64,000 nucleotides of DNA from Fidelibacterota bacterium (lineage in GTDB: Bacteria > Fidelibacterota > Marinisomatia > SCGC-AAA003-L08 > TS1B11), in assembly GCA_004124875.1 (NCBI GenBank), contig SCKJ01000003.1:92654-156653 (forward strand), read 5' to 3'. Both the position numbers and the translations under genes were made by a program. Shown here piece by piece: positions 44,048-52,902 of the stretch (position 1 is its first letter; each line of letters starts with the position of its first letter). Under the pieces are notes generated by a model, which worked only from the letters and a program-made list of their open reading frames with translations, did no database searches and was not told where the DNA came from.

Positions 44048-44916
44048 GCGGTTTGACGCCGGGATTTCCACAAGCGGTGGAACCAGAAATATTGCTCCGG
44101 GTGTTGCCGCACTTCGACTTCGAGCAGGTCCATCACCCGCTGAGTCAAGGTGGTTATGTCGGCCTCCCTGTCACCTGTCAGGGCGCCCGTCTCCACTTCC
44201 ACAAAATCAATGTGGTAGCGCATATCGGCGCCCAGCAGGCAGCGGACAAAATAGATGGGAACCCCACTGCTCAAATGAAAGGTGGCAACCCCCTTGAAGC
44301 GGGAGGAGCCCTGGCCAAAAAAGTTGACCCAGGTGCCCTTGCCCAGCGCCTCCTGATCGCTGGCCAGGCCCAGGAAATTGCCCTGCTTCAGCAGCCGCAG
44401 CATCTGCCGAATCGGCGCTTTCCGGTCGATTGTGTCACATCCGGAGGCGTCACGGATAGACCGGGCCAGCAGTTCGCCCAGCCCCTTTTGGCTCTTGACG
44501 ACAGGCACCAGCGGATAGCCCCATTTGCCCAGCGCCAATATGTTCATTTCCCAGTTTCCCAGGTGCCCCGAGGCGAGGATCAGACCTTGCCCGTCTTTTC
44601 TGGCGGCGTCCAACGGCCCGGCGGCGTCCAAGGTGGCCACGGCATGCAGCCTGTGGGACCAATTGGGGATGAACAGAATGTCGAGCGTCGCGACTCCAAA
44701 GTGGCGGTAGCAGCGCCGCAGAATCTTGCGCTGCTCTTTAGCGTTCAGCTCCGGGAAGGCTTTGGCAATATTGGCACGGGCCACTTTTTTGCGGATCGGC
44801 GCCAGGTAATGGATCATCAGCCCCAGCGCCTGTCCCATGACCCAAGTGACGCGCCGAGGCAGACGGGTCAGAATGGCGCCCAGGCCATGTAGCGTGGTCA
44901 GTATGATTCGATTCAT
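44044..44916 (-). CDS. lpxL: Lipid A late acyltransferase (LpxL/HtrB family)
   Basis: A 290-residue inner-membrane acyltransferase that adds a secondary acyl chain to Kdo-lipid A. ILASGHLGNWEMN near residue 118 is the H-x4-E active site of this family, FLGLASDQEALGKGTWVNFFGQ follows with the substrate pocket, and HPEQYFWFHRLWKSR at the C-terminus is diagnostic. A hydrophobic N-terminus anchors it. It heads the minus-strand operon lpxL-tsaC-msbA-... and is divergent from the NfeD gene. The divergent gap is only 114 bases. Confidence 0.92.
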   Translation of the reverse strand: MNRIILTTLHGLGAILTRLPRRVTWVMGQALGLMIHYLAPIRKKVARANIAKAFPELNAKEQRKILRRCYRHFGVATLDILFIPNWSHRLHAVATLDAAGPLDAARKDGQGLILASGHLGNWEMNILALGKWGYPLVPVVKSQKGLGELLARSIRDASGCDTIDRKAPIRQMLRLLKQGNFLGLASDQEALGKGTWVNFFGQGSSRFKGVATFHLSSGVPIYFVRCLLGADMRYHIDFVEVETGALTGDREADITTLTQRVMDLLEVEVRQHPEQYFWFHRLWKSRRQTA

Positions 44917-44991
44917 GGTCGCGTCGCTCCGGCGGCTGAAGTTACCGGCCCCAGGTGGGGGAGTCGAAGCGGTTTTTCCGACGGAAACGGG

Positions 44992-45020
44992 TTGACTTTT
45001 GGCGAGCGCGCAGATAACAT
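44992..45020 (+). promoter_or_regulatory. Sigma-70 promoter for nfeD-floA
   Basis: TTGACT at 44992-44997, 17 bases, TAACAT at 45015-45020. The predicted transcription start, near 45027, is only a few bases before the ATG at 45031, so the mRNA would be leaderless or nearly so. The TTG at 44992, an in-frame possible start codon, is the -35 box instead. Confidence 0.65.
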
Positions 45021-45030
45021 TGAATCAGGT

Positions 45031-46398
45031 ATGAATTTTCTCCCCCCGATCAGAGCGGCGCTATGCGCCACCGTGGCGCTCCTTGGCCCGGAACTGTCCG
45101 CGCAGGTGTACACGGTGCCCATTCAGGGGACCATCGACCTGGGGCTGCCGCCGTTCGTTGAGCGCGTCATCGCCCTGGCGGCCAAGGAACAGCCGGACCT
45201 CATTATTTTCGATATTGATACGTTTGGCGGTAGAATCGACGGCGCGACGCGCATCAAGGACGCCATTATGGAATCGCCGGTGCCCACCATCGCGTTTATC
45301 AATCGCCGGGCCATCTCCGCCGGCGCCCTTATTTCGCTGGCCTGTGATCAGATTATCATGACCTCGGGCGCCACTATCGGGGCTGCTACCGCTGTCGATT
45401 TGCAGGGCAACAAGGCCAGTGAAAAGGTGATTTCCTATATGCGCGAGGAGATGTCCGCCACGGCCGAAGCCCGGGGCCGTCCATCACGCCTGGCCGAAGC
45501 GATGGTGGATGAAGATATAGAGATCGAATGGCTGATCATCAAAGGAGATTCAGTTTCCCTGGCGGAAGTCGAAGGGGGCAGAAAGGGCAAACTGGTAACT
45601 TTGACAACGGAAAAAGCGATACGGCTCGGCATGGCTGACGGCACATTCGAGTCCATCGAAGAACTGCTCAGGGACCGGAACCTGCAGGATGCGGCCATCA
45701 TCTCCTTCAGCCCCAGCTGGTCGGAGCGCATGGTCCGCTTTCTCACTGATCCCGTCGTCAGCTCTCTGCTGATGAGCCTCGGAATTATGGGCCTGATATT
45801 TGAGATAAGGTCGCCCGGTTTTGGCGTTGGAGGCATCATCGGCGTCACGGCATTATCGTTATTCTTCGGCGCCAGTTTCATGGCGGAGCTGGCGACAATT
45901 ACGGAGGTTCTGTTTTTCGTCACGGGCTTAATTTTGATCCTGCTGGAGGTATTTGTCATTCCCGGATTCGGTGTGGCGGGCGTCAGCGGCATCGGGTTGA
46001 TGCTGTGGGGCATGTTCAAAATGATGCTGGGCGAGTATCCGTCCCCGGAGCAGATGGAGCAGGCATTTCTGGGTCTCAACATCGGCATTATTGGGGCCAT
46101 CATGGCCATTATCCTGATGCTCAGGATGCTGTTCACGAGCCGGTTATTCAAAGAAATGGCGCCCATTACGTCACCGGACTATACCGTATCGGTGGGTCTT
46201 GAATCACTGGTGGGCCAGCAAGGCGTGACCCTGACCCCGTGCATGCCCAGCGGCAAGGCCGACATCGGTGGCCGGCAGATTAATATTATGACTCGCGGCG
46301 AATCCCTCGGCAAAGGTGTCGCCGTGGAAGTGATATCCGTAGAAACCAATGTGGCCTTTGTGCGGGCCGTTGACACTCATTCCCAGGAGACTCTGTAA
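45031..46398 (+). CDS. NfeD-family membrane-bound ClpP-class protease
   Basis: A 455-residue protein of the long NfeD (STOPP) type. A signal peptide ([19 protein letters not shown]) is followed by a ClpP-like serine protease domain with [18 protein letters not shown], the catalytic Ser in [15 protein letters not shown] and Lys in [13 protein letters not shown]. Four to five membrane helices follow and a C-terminal OB-fold ([22 protein letters not shown]). Such proteases cut stomatin/flotillin-type partners. The partner FloA is encoded directly downstream sharing one base (TAATG). Confidence 0.9.
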   Translation: MNFLPPIRAALCATVALLGPELSAQVYTVPIQGTIDLGLPPFVERVIALAAKEQPDLIIFDIDTFGGRIDGATRIKDAIMESPVPTIAFINRRAISAGALISLACDQIIMTSGATIGAATAVDLQGNKASEKVISYMREEMSATAEARGRPSRLAEAMVDEDIEIEWLIIKGDSVSLAEVEGGRKGKLVTLTTEKAIRLGMADGTFESIEELLRDRNLQDAAIISFSPSWSERMVRFLTDPVVSSLLMSLGIMGLIFEIRSPGFGVGGIIGVTALSLFFGASFMAELATITEVLFFVTGLILILLEVFVIPGFGVAGVSGIGLMLWGMFKMMLGEYPSPEQMEQAFLGLNIGIIGAIMAIILMLRMLFTSRLFKEMAPITSPDYTVSVGLESLVGQQGVTLTPCMPSGKADIGGRQINIMTRGESLGKGVAVEVISVETNVAFVRAVDTHSQETL

Positions 46399-47429
46399 TG
46401 ACCACTAACCTGATCGTTGTGCTGCCCATTCTGCTGCTCGTTTTTCTTATCATCTTGTATGTCATCCCGCTGGGGTTGTGGATTCAGTCCATTGTCTCCA
46501 TCGGCTTTGGGAAGATCCCCATCCTCAAGCTGGTCATCATGCGCATCCGCAAAATCCCGCCGCGACAGGTGGTGGACGGCATGATCAATCTGCACCGGGC
46601 CGGCCTCAGCGACGTCAAGTCGGAAGACCTCGAGACCCACTATCTCGCCGGCGGGTCGTTGCAAAAAGTCATTTACGCCCTGATTGCAGCGAGCAAAGCC
46701 AATATACCGCTCACTTTCGAGACGGCCACGGCTATCGATCTGGCTGGACGGGATGTACAGGAAGCGGTGCAGACCAGCGTCTATCCCAAAGTCATCGACT
46801 GCCCGGAAACAGGGACCATCCGGGCGGTGGCTATGGACGGCATTCAGCTGCAGGTCCGGGCCCGGGTGACCGTGAGAACCGCCCTTGATCAACTGGTGGG
46901 CGGCGCCACGGAAGAGACCATCATTGCCCGAGTGGGTGAAGGCATCGTCAGCGCCATTGGCTCATCGAAAAGCTACAACCTGGTCCTGGAAAACCCCGAA
47001 ACGATCTCTAAAACGGTGCTGGATAAAGGACTGGACGCAGGCACCGCCTTCGCTATCCTCTCCATTGATATTGCCGATGTTGATGTCGACAAGAACGTCG
47101 GCGCCGACCTGCAGATTGAGCAGGCGGATGCCGATCTGAAAGTTGCCCAGGCGCGCGCAGAAACACGCCGGGCCATGGCGGTGGCGGAGGAGCAGGAATT
47201 TATGGCCAAGGTGCAGGAGATGCAGGCGAAGGTGGTGGAGGCCGAAGCCGAGGTCCCGCGGGCCATGGCCTATGCCTTCCGGGAAGGACGGCTGGGCATC
47301 ATGGACTACTACCAGATGCAGAATATCCAGTCCGATACGGAGATGCGCCAGTCGATTGCCAAACCGGGCGGCGAGGAATCGGGCACGCAACCACCCGGGG
47401 AGACGAAGCCGCCCACCAAGAAGTCGTAA
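46398..47429 (+). CDS. floA: Flotillin-like protein FloA
   Basis: A 343-residue membrane-associated SPFH protein that scaffolds ordered membrane domains. An N-terminal hydrophobic hairpin ([26 protein letters not shown]) is followed by the FloA-type body ([60 protein letters not shown]) and a long Ala/Glu-rich coiled coil (residues about 230-300). The C-terminal 25 residues are Pro/Gly-rich. NfeD plus FloA is a conserved functional pair. Confidence 0.93.
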   Translation: MTTNLIVVLPILLLVFLIILYVIPLGLWIQSIVSIGFGKIPILKLVIMRIRKIPPRQVVDGMINLHRAGLSDVKSEDLETHYLAGGSLQKVIYALIAASKANIPLTFETATAIDLAGRDVQEAVQTSVYPKVIDCPETGTIRAVAMDGIQLQVRARVTVRTALDQLVGGATEETIIARVGEGIVSAIGSSKSYNLVLENPETISKTVLDKGLDAGTAFAILSIDIADVDVDKNVGADLQIEQADADLKVAQARAETRRAMAVAEEQEFMAKVQEMQAKVVEAEAEVPRAMAYAFREGRLGIMDYYQMQNIQSDTEMRQSIAKPGGEESGTQPPGETKPPTKKS

Positions 47430-47443
47430 GGTGAATCGTCCCC

Positions 47444-48001
47444 ATGTTTGACTCCCCTTTTTTCTGGATTGTCGCCATCTGGTGGCTGCTGTCCAACTTT
47501 CTGGGCAAGCGCAAGCGCCGCAGGGTCCGCCAGGTTGAGCACGTTCCCATAGAGGAGCCTGAGGAACTGCTTTTTGAGGAGCCGCTTGCAGGTGCTGCGC
47601 CCATCTCTCCCGACCCACGGGCTGCTGGGCCGGAGCCGGAAAGCGAACCGGTTTACCCGCAGGCGCCACGGCCAGCGGCTCCTTCGCGAGCGACCCTTAA
47701 AGACCTGTGGCGCACCCTCGAGATGGAGATTGAGGGCATCACCCAGCCGGTCGCTTCAGCGCCGGTCCCGGAGCCCCCCGTGCCACCAAAGGCACCGGTC
47801 AGGCCACCACCGCCTCCCCCGATGGTTGCGCGGCGGGAACGGCCTCACGAAGAGCACGATACGGACAGCTGGGGTAAAAGGACCACCTATCGCCAGCCGC
47901 TGGAACGCTACAGTTCGCGGTGGACAGTGGCGCAGCAGGCCGTGATTTTCAGGGAAATAATAGGGCCCCCCGTGGCCCTGCGAAAAGCGAGACGGAGATG
48001 A
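47444..48001 (+). CDS. Membrane-anchored proline-rich protein, unknown
   Basis: Not recognised. A 185-residue protein with a single N-terminal hydrophobic segment (FFWIVAIWWLLSNFL) followed by a basic patch GKRKRRRVRQ, so the rest is cytoplasmic. The middle is rich in Pro, Ala and Glu and looks disordered. The last 45 residues (RQPLERYSSRWTVAQQAVIFREIIGPPVALRK) form a probable short conserved helix, IFREIIGPPVALR, seen at the ends of other short membrane proteins. It is in the NfeD-FloA transcript, 14 bases after floA, so it may take part in the same membrane domain. Confidence 0.65.
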   Translation: MFDSPFFWIVAIWWLLSNFLGKRKRRRVRQVEHVPIEEPEELLFEEPLAGAAPISPDPRAAGPEPESEPVYPQAPRPAAPSRATLKDLWRTLEMEIEGITQPVASAPVPEPPVPPKAPVRPPPPPPMVARRERPHEEHDTDSWGKRTTYRQPLERYSSRWTVAQQAVIFREIIGPPVALRKARRR

Positions 48002-48025
48002 TGCGTCCTGGCGCAGGAGAGCTCT

Positions 48026-48673
48026 TTGGCATATACTGAATGGGGTGGCGTCGAGGATGTGGCCCGGTACGCTGAGCGCCGCTACCGGCACTGGGACCAG
48101 CGTTGGCTTGATCGCCGTGAACAGGCCATGGTCCGCCGCCTGTTTGAGGCCTTTGACCTGCGAGGTGAAATTCTCGACGTGCCTGTAGGCTACGGCCGGT
48201 TTCAACCGCTGCTTAGCCGCTTCGGCGAAGTCGACGCCGTCGATTTCAGTCCCCATGTGGTGGCCTACCAGCAGGAAAGATACGGGCTGGCCAGGTACTC
48301 GGTGACAGGACGGGCGGAAAACCTGCCGTTTGCCGATAACAGTTATGATGTGGTTTTCTCATTCAGGCTGCTGCAGCATGTCCATCACCCTGAAGAGCGG
48401 GTCGCCATGTTCGCAGAGTTTGGGCGGGTGAGCAGGCAGTGGGTATTGGCGTCCATGTACATGGTGTCGCCGGTCCATCAGCTGCAGCGCCGGCTTTTTA
48501 ACGCCAAGGCGCGGATTACCATGATCTCGCGCAGGCAGCTGCAGGCCGAATGCTATACGGCGGGACTTGAACTGGTGAAACTCGGTTCGGTGTTGCCGGG
48601 GCTGCATGCTCACCGAATTGGATTATTCCGGGTTGCGGCGCCTGAGTTTCTCGCGCAGTCGCTTGCGCATTAA
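48026..48673 (+). CDS. Class I SAM-dependent methyltransferase
   Basis: A 215-residue protein with the Rossmann methyltransferase fold: motif I EILDVPVGYGRFQPLL near residue 49, VDAVDFSPHVVAYQQERYG (acidic loop), AENLPFADNSYDVVFSFRLLQHV (motifs II-III). The substrate is unknown; small-molecule or lipid/quinone methylases share this form. The TTG start follows AGGAG at 8 bases. Its last 51 bases overlap the kinase gene on the opposite strand. Confidence 0.8.
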   Translation: MAYTEWGGVEDVARYAERRYRHWDQRWLDRREQAMVRRLFEAFDLRGEILDVPVGYGRFQPLLSRFGEVDAVDFSPHVVAYQQERYGLARYSVTGRAENLPFADNSYDVVFSFRLLQHVHHPEERVAMFAEFGRVSRQWVLASMYMVSPVHQLQRRLFNAKARITMISRRQLQAECYTAGLELVKLGSVLPGLHAHRIGLFRVAAPEFLAQSLAH

Positions 48674-49408
48674 ACGCCACTTGCGAGCCCGCGAGTAAGC
48701 CCGGTTCCAATCCTCAGCGTCTTCGTACTCCCCGGCATATTCCCGAAAGAAAATTCGGCGCAGGGCCAGGTTGATTTCCTTGTCCCCGGTTGCAAACTGT
48801 ATGCGAGCGAGATCACGCAGCCGTTGCTTACGGGTCAGTTCCGGATGCATTTTCGAGCGATTCAGATCGACCAGGTAAACCCGCCTGTCTTCGGCCACCA
48901 AAAAATTGGCGGTGGTCAAATCGCGATGTAGCACGCCGCCACGATGCATATTGGCCAGGCTCCGGGCAACATCGGCAATCGCCTGTCCCTTCTCCTTCCC
49001 CGAAACGTCGGACTTCAGGAATGCGCGTAGAGTTTTATGCGGCTTGATGGCCTCGCAAATGTAGATGTTCTCATGGATAAATCCCCACCGGCGGCGGGTA
49101 AAAACGTACAGCGGCACAGGGGTTCGGGCCTTGAGCCGAATAAGGGTTTGGGCGATGGTCCAGCTGGTAATAGCGCGGGCCGGCCGCATAGGGCTGATCC
49201 AAAATCCATAGCGCTGCCGCCATCCGAACGACTTGACCACCACCGGTTCGCCGGTCGTTTCGACAAGGGCCACCACGTTGATATTGTGCTTGTAGATCAC
49301 GTCGGCGACATCCTTCAGGCGCTGGCGGTCGAGGATATCCTCCATCTTCAGCGGAGTGGGCAAGCTCCCCGCCGCATGGTCGGACCGGGGTAGAAAGTTC
49401 AACGCCAC
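48623..49408 (-). CDS. LPS core kinase-like protein (WaaP/KdkA type)
   Basis: A 261-residue protein-kinase-like enzyme. GVLHRDLTTANFLVAEDRRVYLVDLNRSKM holds the catalytic loop (HRDL..N) and the metal-binding Asp of VDLN (DFG position). VVVKSFGW has the ATP-binding Lys. This minimal kinase form, with many Arg residues at the C-terminus, fits lipopolysaccharide kinases (WaaP, Kdo kinase) that phosphorylate inner-core sugars, and the genomic setting agrees. The GTG start lies 7 bases after the coaE stop. Confidence 0.75.
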   Translation of the reverse strand: MALNFLPRSDHAAGSLPTPLKMEDILDRQRLKDVADVIYKHNINVVALVETTGEPVVVKSFGWRQRYGFWISPMRPARAITSWTIAQTLIRLKARTPVPLYVFTRRRWGFIHENIYICEAIKPHKTLRAFLKSDVSGKEKGQAIADVARSLANMHRGGVLHRDLTTANFLVAEDRRVYLVDLNRSKMHPELTRKQRLRDLARIQFATGDKEINLALRRIFFREYAGEYEDAEDWNRAYSRARKWRLMRKRLREKLRRRNPE

Positions 49409-49414
49409 GGCGAA

Positions 49415-50014
49415 TTACCGTGATGCCAGCAATGACTTGTAAACCGTATCGAGCTTGCCTGTCAGCTCGGCCATGGAGCCGTTGTTTTCAATGACCACAT
49501 CGGCAAGCCGCCGCTTTTCATCGTCACCCATCTGCAGGGCCATTCGTTTGCGAATATCGTCTTCAGACAGCCCCCCCCGCTCTACCGCCCGGCGCACACG
49601 CAGCGACTCGTCCGCGGTCACCAGAATCGTTTTGTCAAGGTGCTGTTGCAGCCCCGCCTCGAACAGCAGAGGGGCATCCAGAATGAACAGATCCACCCCT
49701 TCCAGCAGAGCCTGTTCCATCTGCTCACGCGCCAGCTTCGTGACCCGCGGGTGCAGGATGCCGTTGAGCGCCTGCTGCAACTTTTCGTCTGCGAAAATCA
49801 GTTTGGCCAGAGCCGTGGTGTCGATTTCCCCGGCCCGGTTCAGCGCGCCTGTCCCGACGAGCGCCACAATCTCATCACGCGCATCGCTCGATCCCAGCAG
49901 TATTTTTTTTGATTCAATGTCGGCGTCGAAGAGGAGGCCACCGAGGTTCGCAAAATAGCTGGCCACGACTGATTTTCCAGAGCCCAGCCCGCCTGTGATA
50001 CCGAGTCTCAGCAG
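49415..50014 (-). CDS. coaE: Dephospho-CoA kinase CoaE (apparent CTG start)
   Basis: CoaE phosphorylates dephospho-CoA in the last step of CoA synthesis. The P-loop LGITGGLGSGKSVVA, the LILDAPLLFEAGL segment and RMALQMGDDEKRRLADVVIENNG are diagnostic. The first GTG in frame (49966) starts after the P-loop and would make a dead enzyme. Upstream there is no ATG, GTG or TTG in frame before the adk coding region; a CTG at 50014 (next CTG at 50011) lies 8 bases after GGAG, just past the adk stop, and gives 199 residues, the usual size. So CTG initiation is the best reading. Confidence 0.85.
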   Translation of the reverse strand: MLRLGITGGLGSGKSVVASYFANLGGLLFDADIESKKILLGSSDARDEIVALVGTGALNRAGEIDTTALAKLIFADEKLQQALNGILHPRVTKLAREQMEQALLEGVDLFILDAPLLFEAGLQQHLDKTILVTADESLRVRRAVERGGLSEDDIRKRMALQMGDDEKRRLADVVIENNGSMAELTGKLDTVYKSLLASR

Positions 50015-50019
50015 GAGAC

Positions 50020-50673
50020 TTACTCCGCCGGGGACAGCGCGGCCATGATGGATTGGAAAATTTCATCCACATTGCCATCGCCATCGATTTCATGGAGCAG
50101 TCCTGAAGGACGGTAGTAGGAGAGCAGCGGAGCGGTATGCTGATGGTAAACCTCCAGCCGCTCCCTGATGGTGGCCGGTTTGTCATCATCCCGCTGAACG
50201 AGTCCCTTGTGTCCGCAAACATCGCAGATATCGTTGACCTTGGGCGGCGCGATGACGAGGTTGTACACCGTGCCGCATTGGGGGCAGCTGCGCCGTGCGA
50301 CGAGCCGCGACTGCAACACTTTCTGATCGACATCAATGGCGATGATGCCATCTATAGCGGTGTCGTGCCGCCCCAGGATGGCATCGATACCCACGGCCTG
50401 TGGAAGGGTACGGGGGAAGCCATCGAGAAGAAATCCGGCGGCGGCGTCTTCCTCGCTCAGGCGGTCCTCCACAAGCGCGAGAATGAGGTCGTCCGGGACC
50501 AGTTGGCCCTTGGACATCAACGCTTCGGCCTTCCGGCCCAGCTCTGTTTTATCCTGCACGTGCTGCCGCAGAATGTCCCCGGTGGAAATATGGGGGATGG
50601 CGTAGTGCTCACAAAGCATCTTTGACTGTGTCCCTTTGCCTACTCCGGGCGCGCCCAGTAAGATTATCCGCAT
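50020..50673 (-). CDS. adk: Adenylate kinase
   Basis: A 217-residue enzyme interconverting AMP+ATP with 2 ADP. MRIILLGAPGVGKGTQSK (P-loop) fixes the ATG at 50673, although the frame stays open upstream in antisense of the transporter. AMP-binding HISTGDILR, FLLDGFPRTLPQA, and a long lid with four cysteines (CPQCGTVYN and CDVCG) that bind zinc are visible. It lies 16 bases after the nucleoside transporter, an apt neighbour for nucleotide supply. coaE starts 5 bases after its stop. Confidence 0.95.
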   Translation of the reverse strand: MRIILLGAPGVGKGTQSKMLCEHYAIPHISTGDILRQHVQDKTELGRKAEALMSKGQLVPDDLILALVEDRLSEEDAAAGFLLDGFPRTLPQAVGIDAILGRHDTAIDGIIAIDVDQKVLQSRLVARRSCPQCGTVYNLVIAPPKVNDICDVCGHKGLVQRDDDKPATIRERLEVYHQHTAPLLSYYRPSGLLHEIDGDGNVDEIFQSIMAALSPAE

Positions 50674-50689
50674 TGAGGTTGGCGCCGGG

Positions 50690-52318
50690 TTAAAGCAACA
50701 TTCCCGCGACGGTGGCCGTGATAAAGGAGGCAATAGCGCCGCCAAACATGGCCCGGGTGGCGAGGCTGCTGATATCGGCATGCCGCTTGGGGGCGAGGGC
50801 GCCAATCCCTCCGATCTGAATGCCGATTGATGAGAAGTTGGCGAACCCGGTGAGCGCATAGGTGGCGATAATAATCGACCTGGGCTCGAGAGCGCCGGAG
50901 CTCTGGTAGTTGCCAAGTGTCCCGAAAGCCACGAATTCGTTAAGGGTGAGTTTGATGCCGAGCAGGTTGCCCACTTCGGCGGCATCGGCCCAACTGACAC
51001 CCATGAGAAACGCCAGAGGTCTGAGCAACGTGCCAAACAACGTCTTCAGCGATCCGGGAAATATCCCCGCGTACTCATGCACCACCGGCGACAGGCCGGA
51101 TGTGGTGGTGTAGGCCACGAGTGGCCCTTTCAATATGATGCCGTCGATCAGCCGGTCGACGCCGTTGAGGATCACATCGGCGACAGCAATCAGAGCGATG
51201 AAACCAATCAGCATGGCGCCCACATTGACGGCCAGCTTGAGGCCATCCACAATGCCGTTGGAGGCGGCGTCCACCACATTGGTGCCGCTAGTGATGGGCG
51301 GCAGGTCCACGTCGCCTGCCGTGGTAGAGTGCTCAACTTCCGGGTAGATGATTTTCGCCACTGCCAAGGCGGCCGGGGCCGACATGACCGAAGCGGCCAC
51401 CAGGTGCCCGGGGTCGATGCCCATGGCGATATAGCCCGCCAGAACGCCACCGGCAACAGTGGCAAACCCGCCGACCATGATCGTAAGCAGCTCCGAACGC
51501 GTCATATCATTGAGGAACGGTTTAATCAGCAGCGGGGCTTCGGTCTGGCCCACGAATATATTGGCCGAGCAGGAGAGCGTTTCAGCGCCGCTGGTGCCGA
51601 TGGTCCAGCGCATGAATCTGCTGATGCCATCAATGATATACTGCATGATACCCAGATAGTAGAGGACGGCCATAAAACCCCCGAAAAAGATGATGGTAGG
51701 CAATACCCTGAAGGCGAACTGGAACCCAAACCCTGGCCAGGTTGAAGTATCAGAGGGAAAGAATAATGTGGTATCGACGAGGTTGCCAAACAGAAATGCG
51801 GCCCCGTAGGAGGAGAGGTTGAGGAAGGCGGCAACATTGTCGGAAAAACCCCTGAAGACGATTTGGCCGTAGGATCCGCCGGCAATGGCCATAGCCACCA
51901 GTCCCACCACCAGCACCGATGCCAGTTCCCGGCTGAGCAGGGGGCGGTGCAGTTGATAGGTGTTGAAGATCATGATGACAATCACGAGCATCATGATTGT
52001 CGTCAGGGGGATCCATTGGCTGATGAATACCAGCAGTGCGCCGGTTATCAGAGAGCCGCCGGCGATAATGGCCGACACCACCGCCGGCTTGGGGGAATCC
52101 TGAATATCGTGCCTGAAAATGAACGCCACTATCAGCATAGCCAACAGCGCCATGCCGACGAAGCTCCAGGCATTTTCCTGCAGGATGATCACGGCAAATA
52201 GAAATTGAAGGCCGAGTCCCCAGAGTACGGGCCGCAATTTTATGCCTCGGCGGTTAACCGATAGACCCCAGGCCAGGGCCAGGAGGGCCACCAGTCCAAT
52301 TACACTGACGAATCTCAT
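50690..52318 (-). CDS. Concentrative nucleoside transporter (NupC/CNT family)
   Basis: A 542-residue inner-membrane protein that brings nucleosides in with Na+ or H+. Many hydrophobic helices, with GFQFAFRVLPTIIFFGGFMAVLYYLG, the nucleoside site GQTEAPLLIKPFL (CNT: GQTEAPLLIRPYL), MVGGFATVAGGVLAGYIAMG and NLLGIKLTLNEFVAF are the CNT hallmarks. The ATG at 52318 overlaps the tdk stop (ATGA). It forms a salvage unit with tdk, udk and cdd. At 542 residues it is longer than NupC (400), with extra N-terminal helices as in several Gram-negative members. Confidence 0.92.
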   Translation of the reverse strand: MRFVSVIGLVALLALAWGLSVNRRGIKLRPVLWGLGLQFLFAVIILQENAWSFVGMALLAMLIVAFIFRHDIQDSPKPAVVSAIIAGGSLITGALLVFISQWIPLTTIMMLVIVIMIFNTYQLHRPLLSRELASVLVVGLVAMAIAGGSYGQIVFRGFSDNVAAFLNLSSYGAAFLFGNLVDTTLFFPSDTSTWPGFGFQFAFRVLPTIIFFGGFMAVLYYLGIMQYIIDGISRFMRWTIGTSGAETLSCSANIFVGQTEAPLLIKPFLNDMTRSELLTIMVGGFATVAGGVLAGYIAMGIDPGHLVAASVMSAPAALAVAKIIYPEVEHSTTAGDVDLPPITSGTNVVDAASNGIVDGLKLAVNVGAMLIGFIALIAVADVILNGVDRLIDGIILKGPLVAYTTTSGLSPVVHEYAGIFPGSLKTLFGTLLRPLAFLMGVSWADAAEVGNLLGIKLTLNEFVAFGTLGNYQSSGALEPRSIIIATYALTGFANFSSIGIQIGGIGALAPKRHADISSLATRAMFGGAIASFITATVAGMLL

Positions 52319-52902
52319 GATGCTTTTTCCTCCACGGTGGCAGCAACAGGTGGCTTGAAACAGCCGCGGCATCTTGCCTCATAAATATCGAGCTCGCCGA
52401 CGATTATCTGGTCTTCGTCCGGAGTGAGCCGCTGAGTAAAGTTTGCCGGCTCCCCACATATCATGCAAATGGCCAAGGACTTGGTCACATACTCGGCCTG
52501 CGTCATCAGCTGCGGCATGGGGCCAAACGCCTCGCCGCGAAAATCTTTATCCAGACCGGCCACAACCACCCGTTTTCCGGCATTGGCCAGCTCCGCCAAA
52601 ACGGAGACGATATCATCATCGAAAAACTGTGCCTCATCAACGCCGACAACATCCGCATCCATGGCCTGCTCAAGGATATCACTGGCGGAGGATACGGGTA
52701 TGGAGTCGATCCGTTGCTGGTTATGGCTGACGATATCATTGGCGCTGTAGCGGTCATCCATCCGGGGCTTGAAAATGAAGACCTTTTGCCGGGCAATCTG
52801 GGCACGCCTGAGCCGGCGGATCAGCTCTTCCGATTTGCCGCTGAACATGCTGCCGGTAATGACCTCTATCCAGCCTATGTTTCGAGGCGTTCGAGTCATC
52901 AT
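52315..52902 (-). CDS. tdk: Thymidine kinase
   Basis: A 195-residue type II thymidine kinase phosphorylating thymidine (or deoxyuridine). Walker A GSMFSGKSEELIRRLRRA, VGVDEAQFFDDDIV (catalytic Glu nearby) and the structural zinc ligands in CMICGEPA and CRGCFK are present, as is the lasso loop. It is co-translated with udk (overlap 4 bases) and the transporter. Confidence 0.94.
   Translation of the reverse strand: MMTRTPRNIGWIEVITGSMFSGKSEELIRRLRRAQIARQKVFIFKPRMDDRYSANDIVSHNQQRIDSIPVSSASDILEQAMDADVVGVDEAQFFDDDIVSVLAELANAGKRVVVAGLDKDFRGEAFGPMPQLMTQAEYVTKSLAICMICGEPANFTQRLTPDEDQIIVGELDIYEARCRGCFKPPVAATVEEKAS

Noticed and set aside
44992..45030. TTG start for the NfeD protein
   Set aside because: The TTG is the first part of a -35 box; the ATG at 45031 gives a proper signal peptide.
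50674..51036. N-terminal extension of adenylate kinase
   Set aside because: It lies antisense of the nucleoside transporter; MRIILLGAPGVGKGT at 50673 is the standard Adk start.
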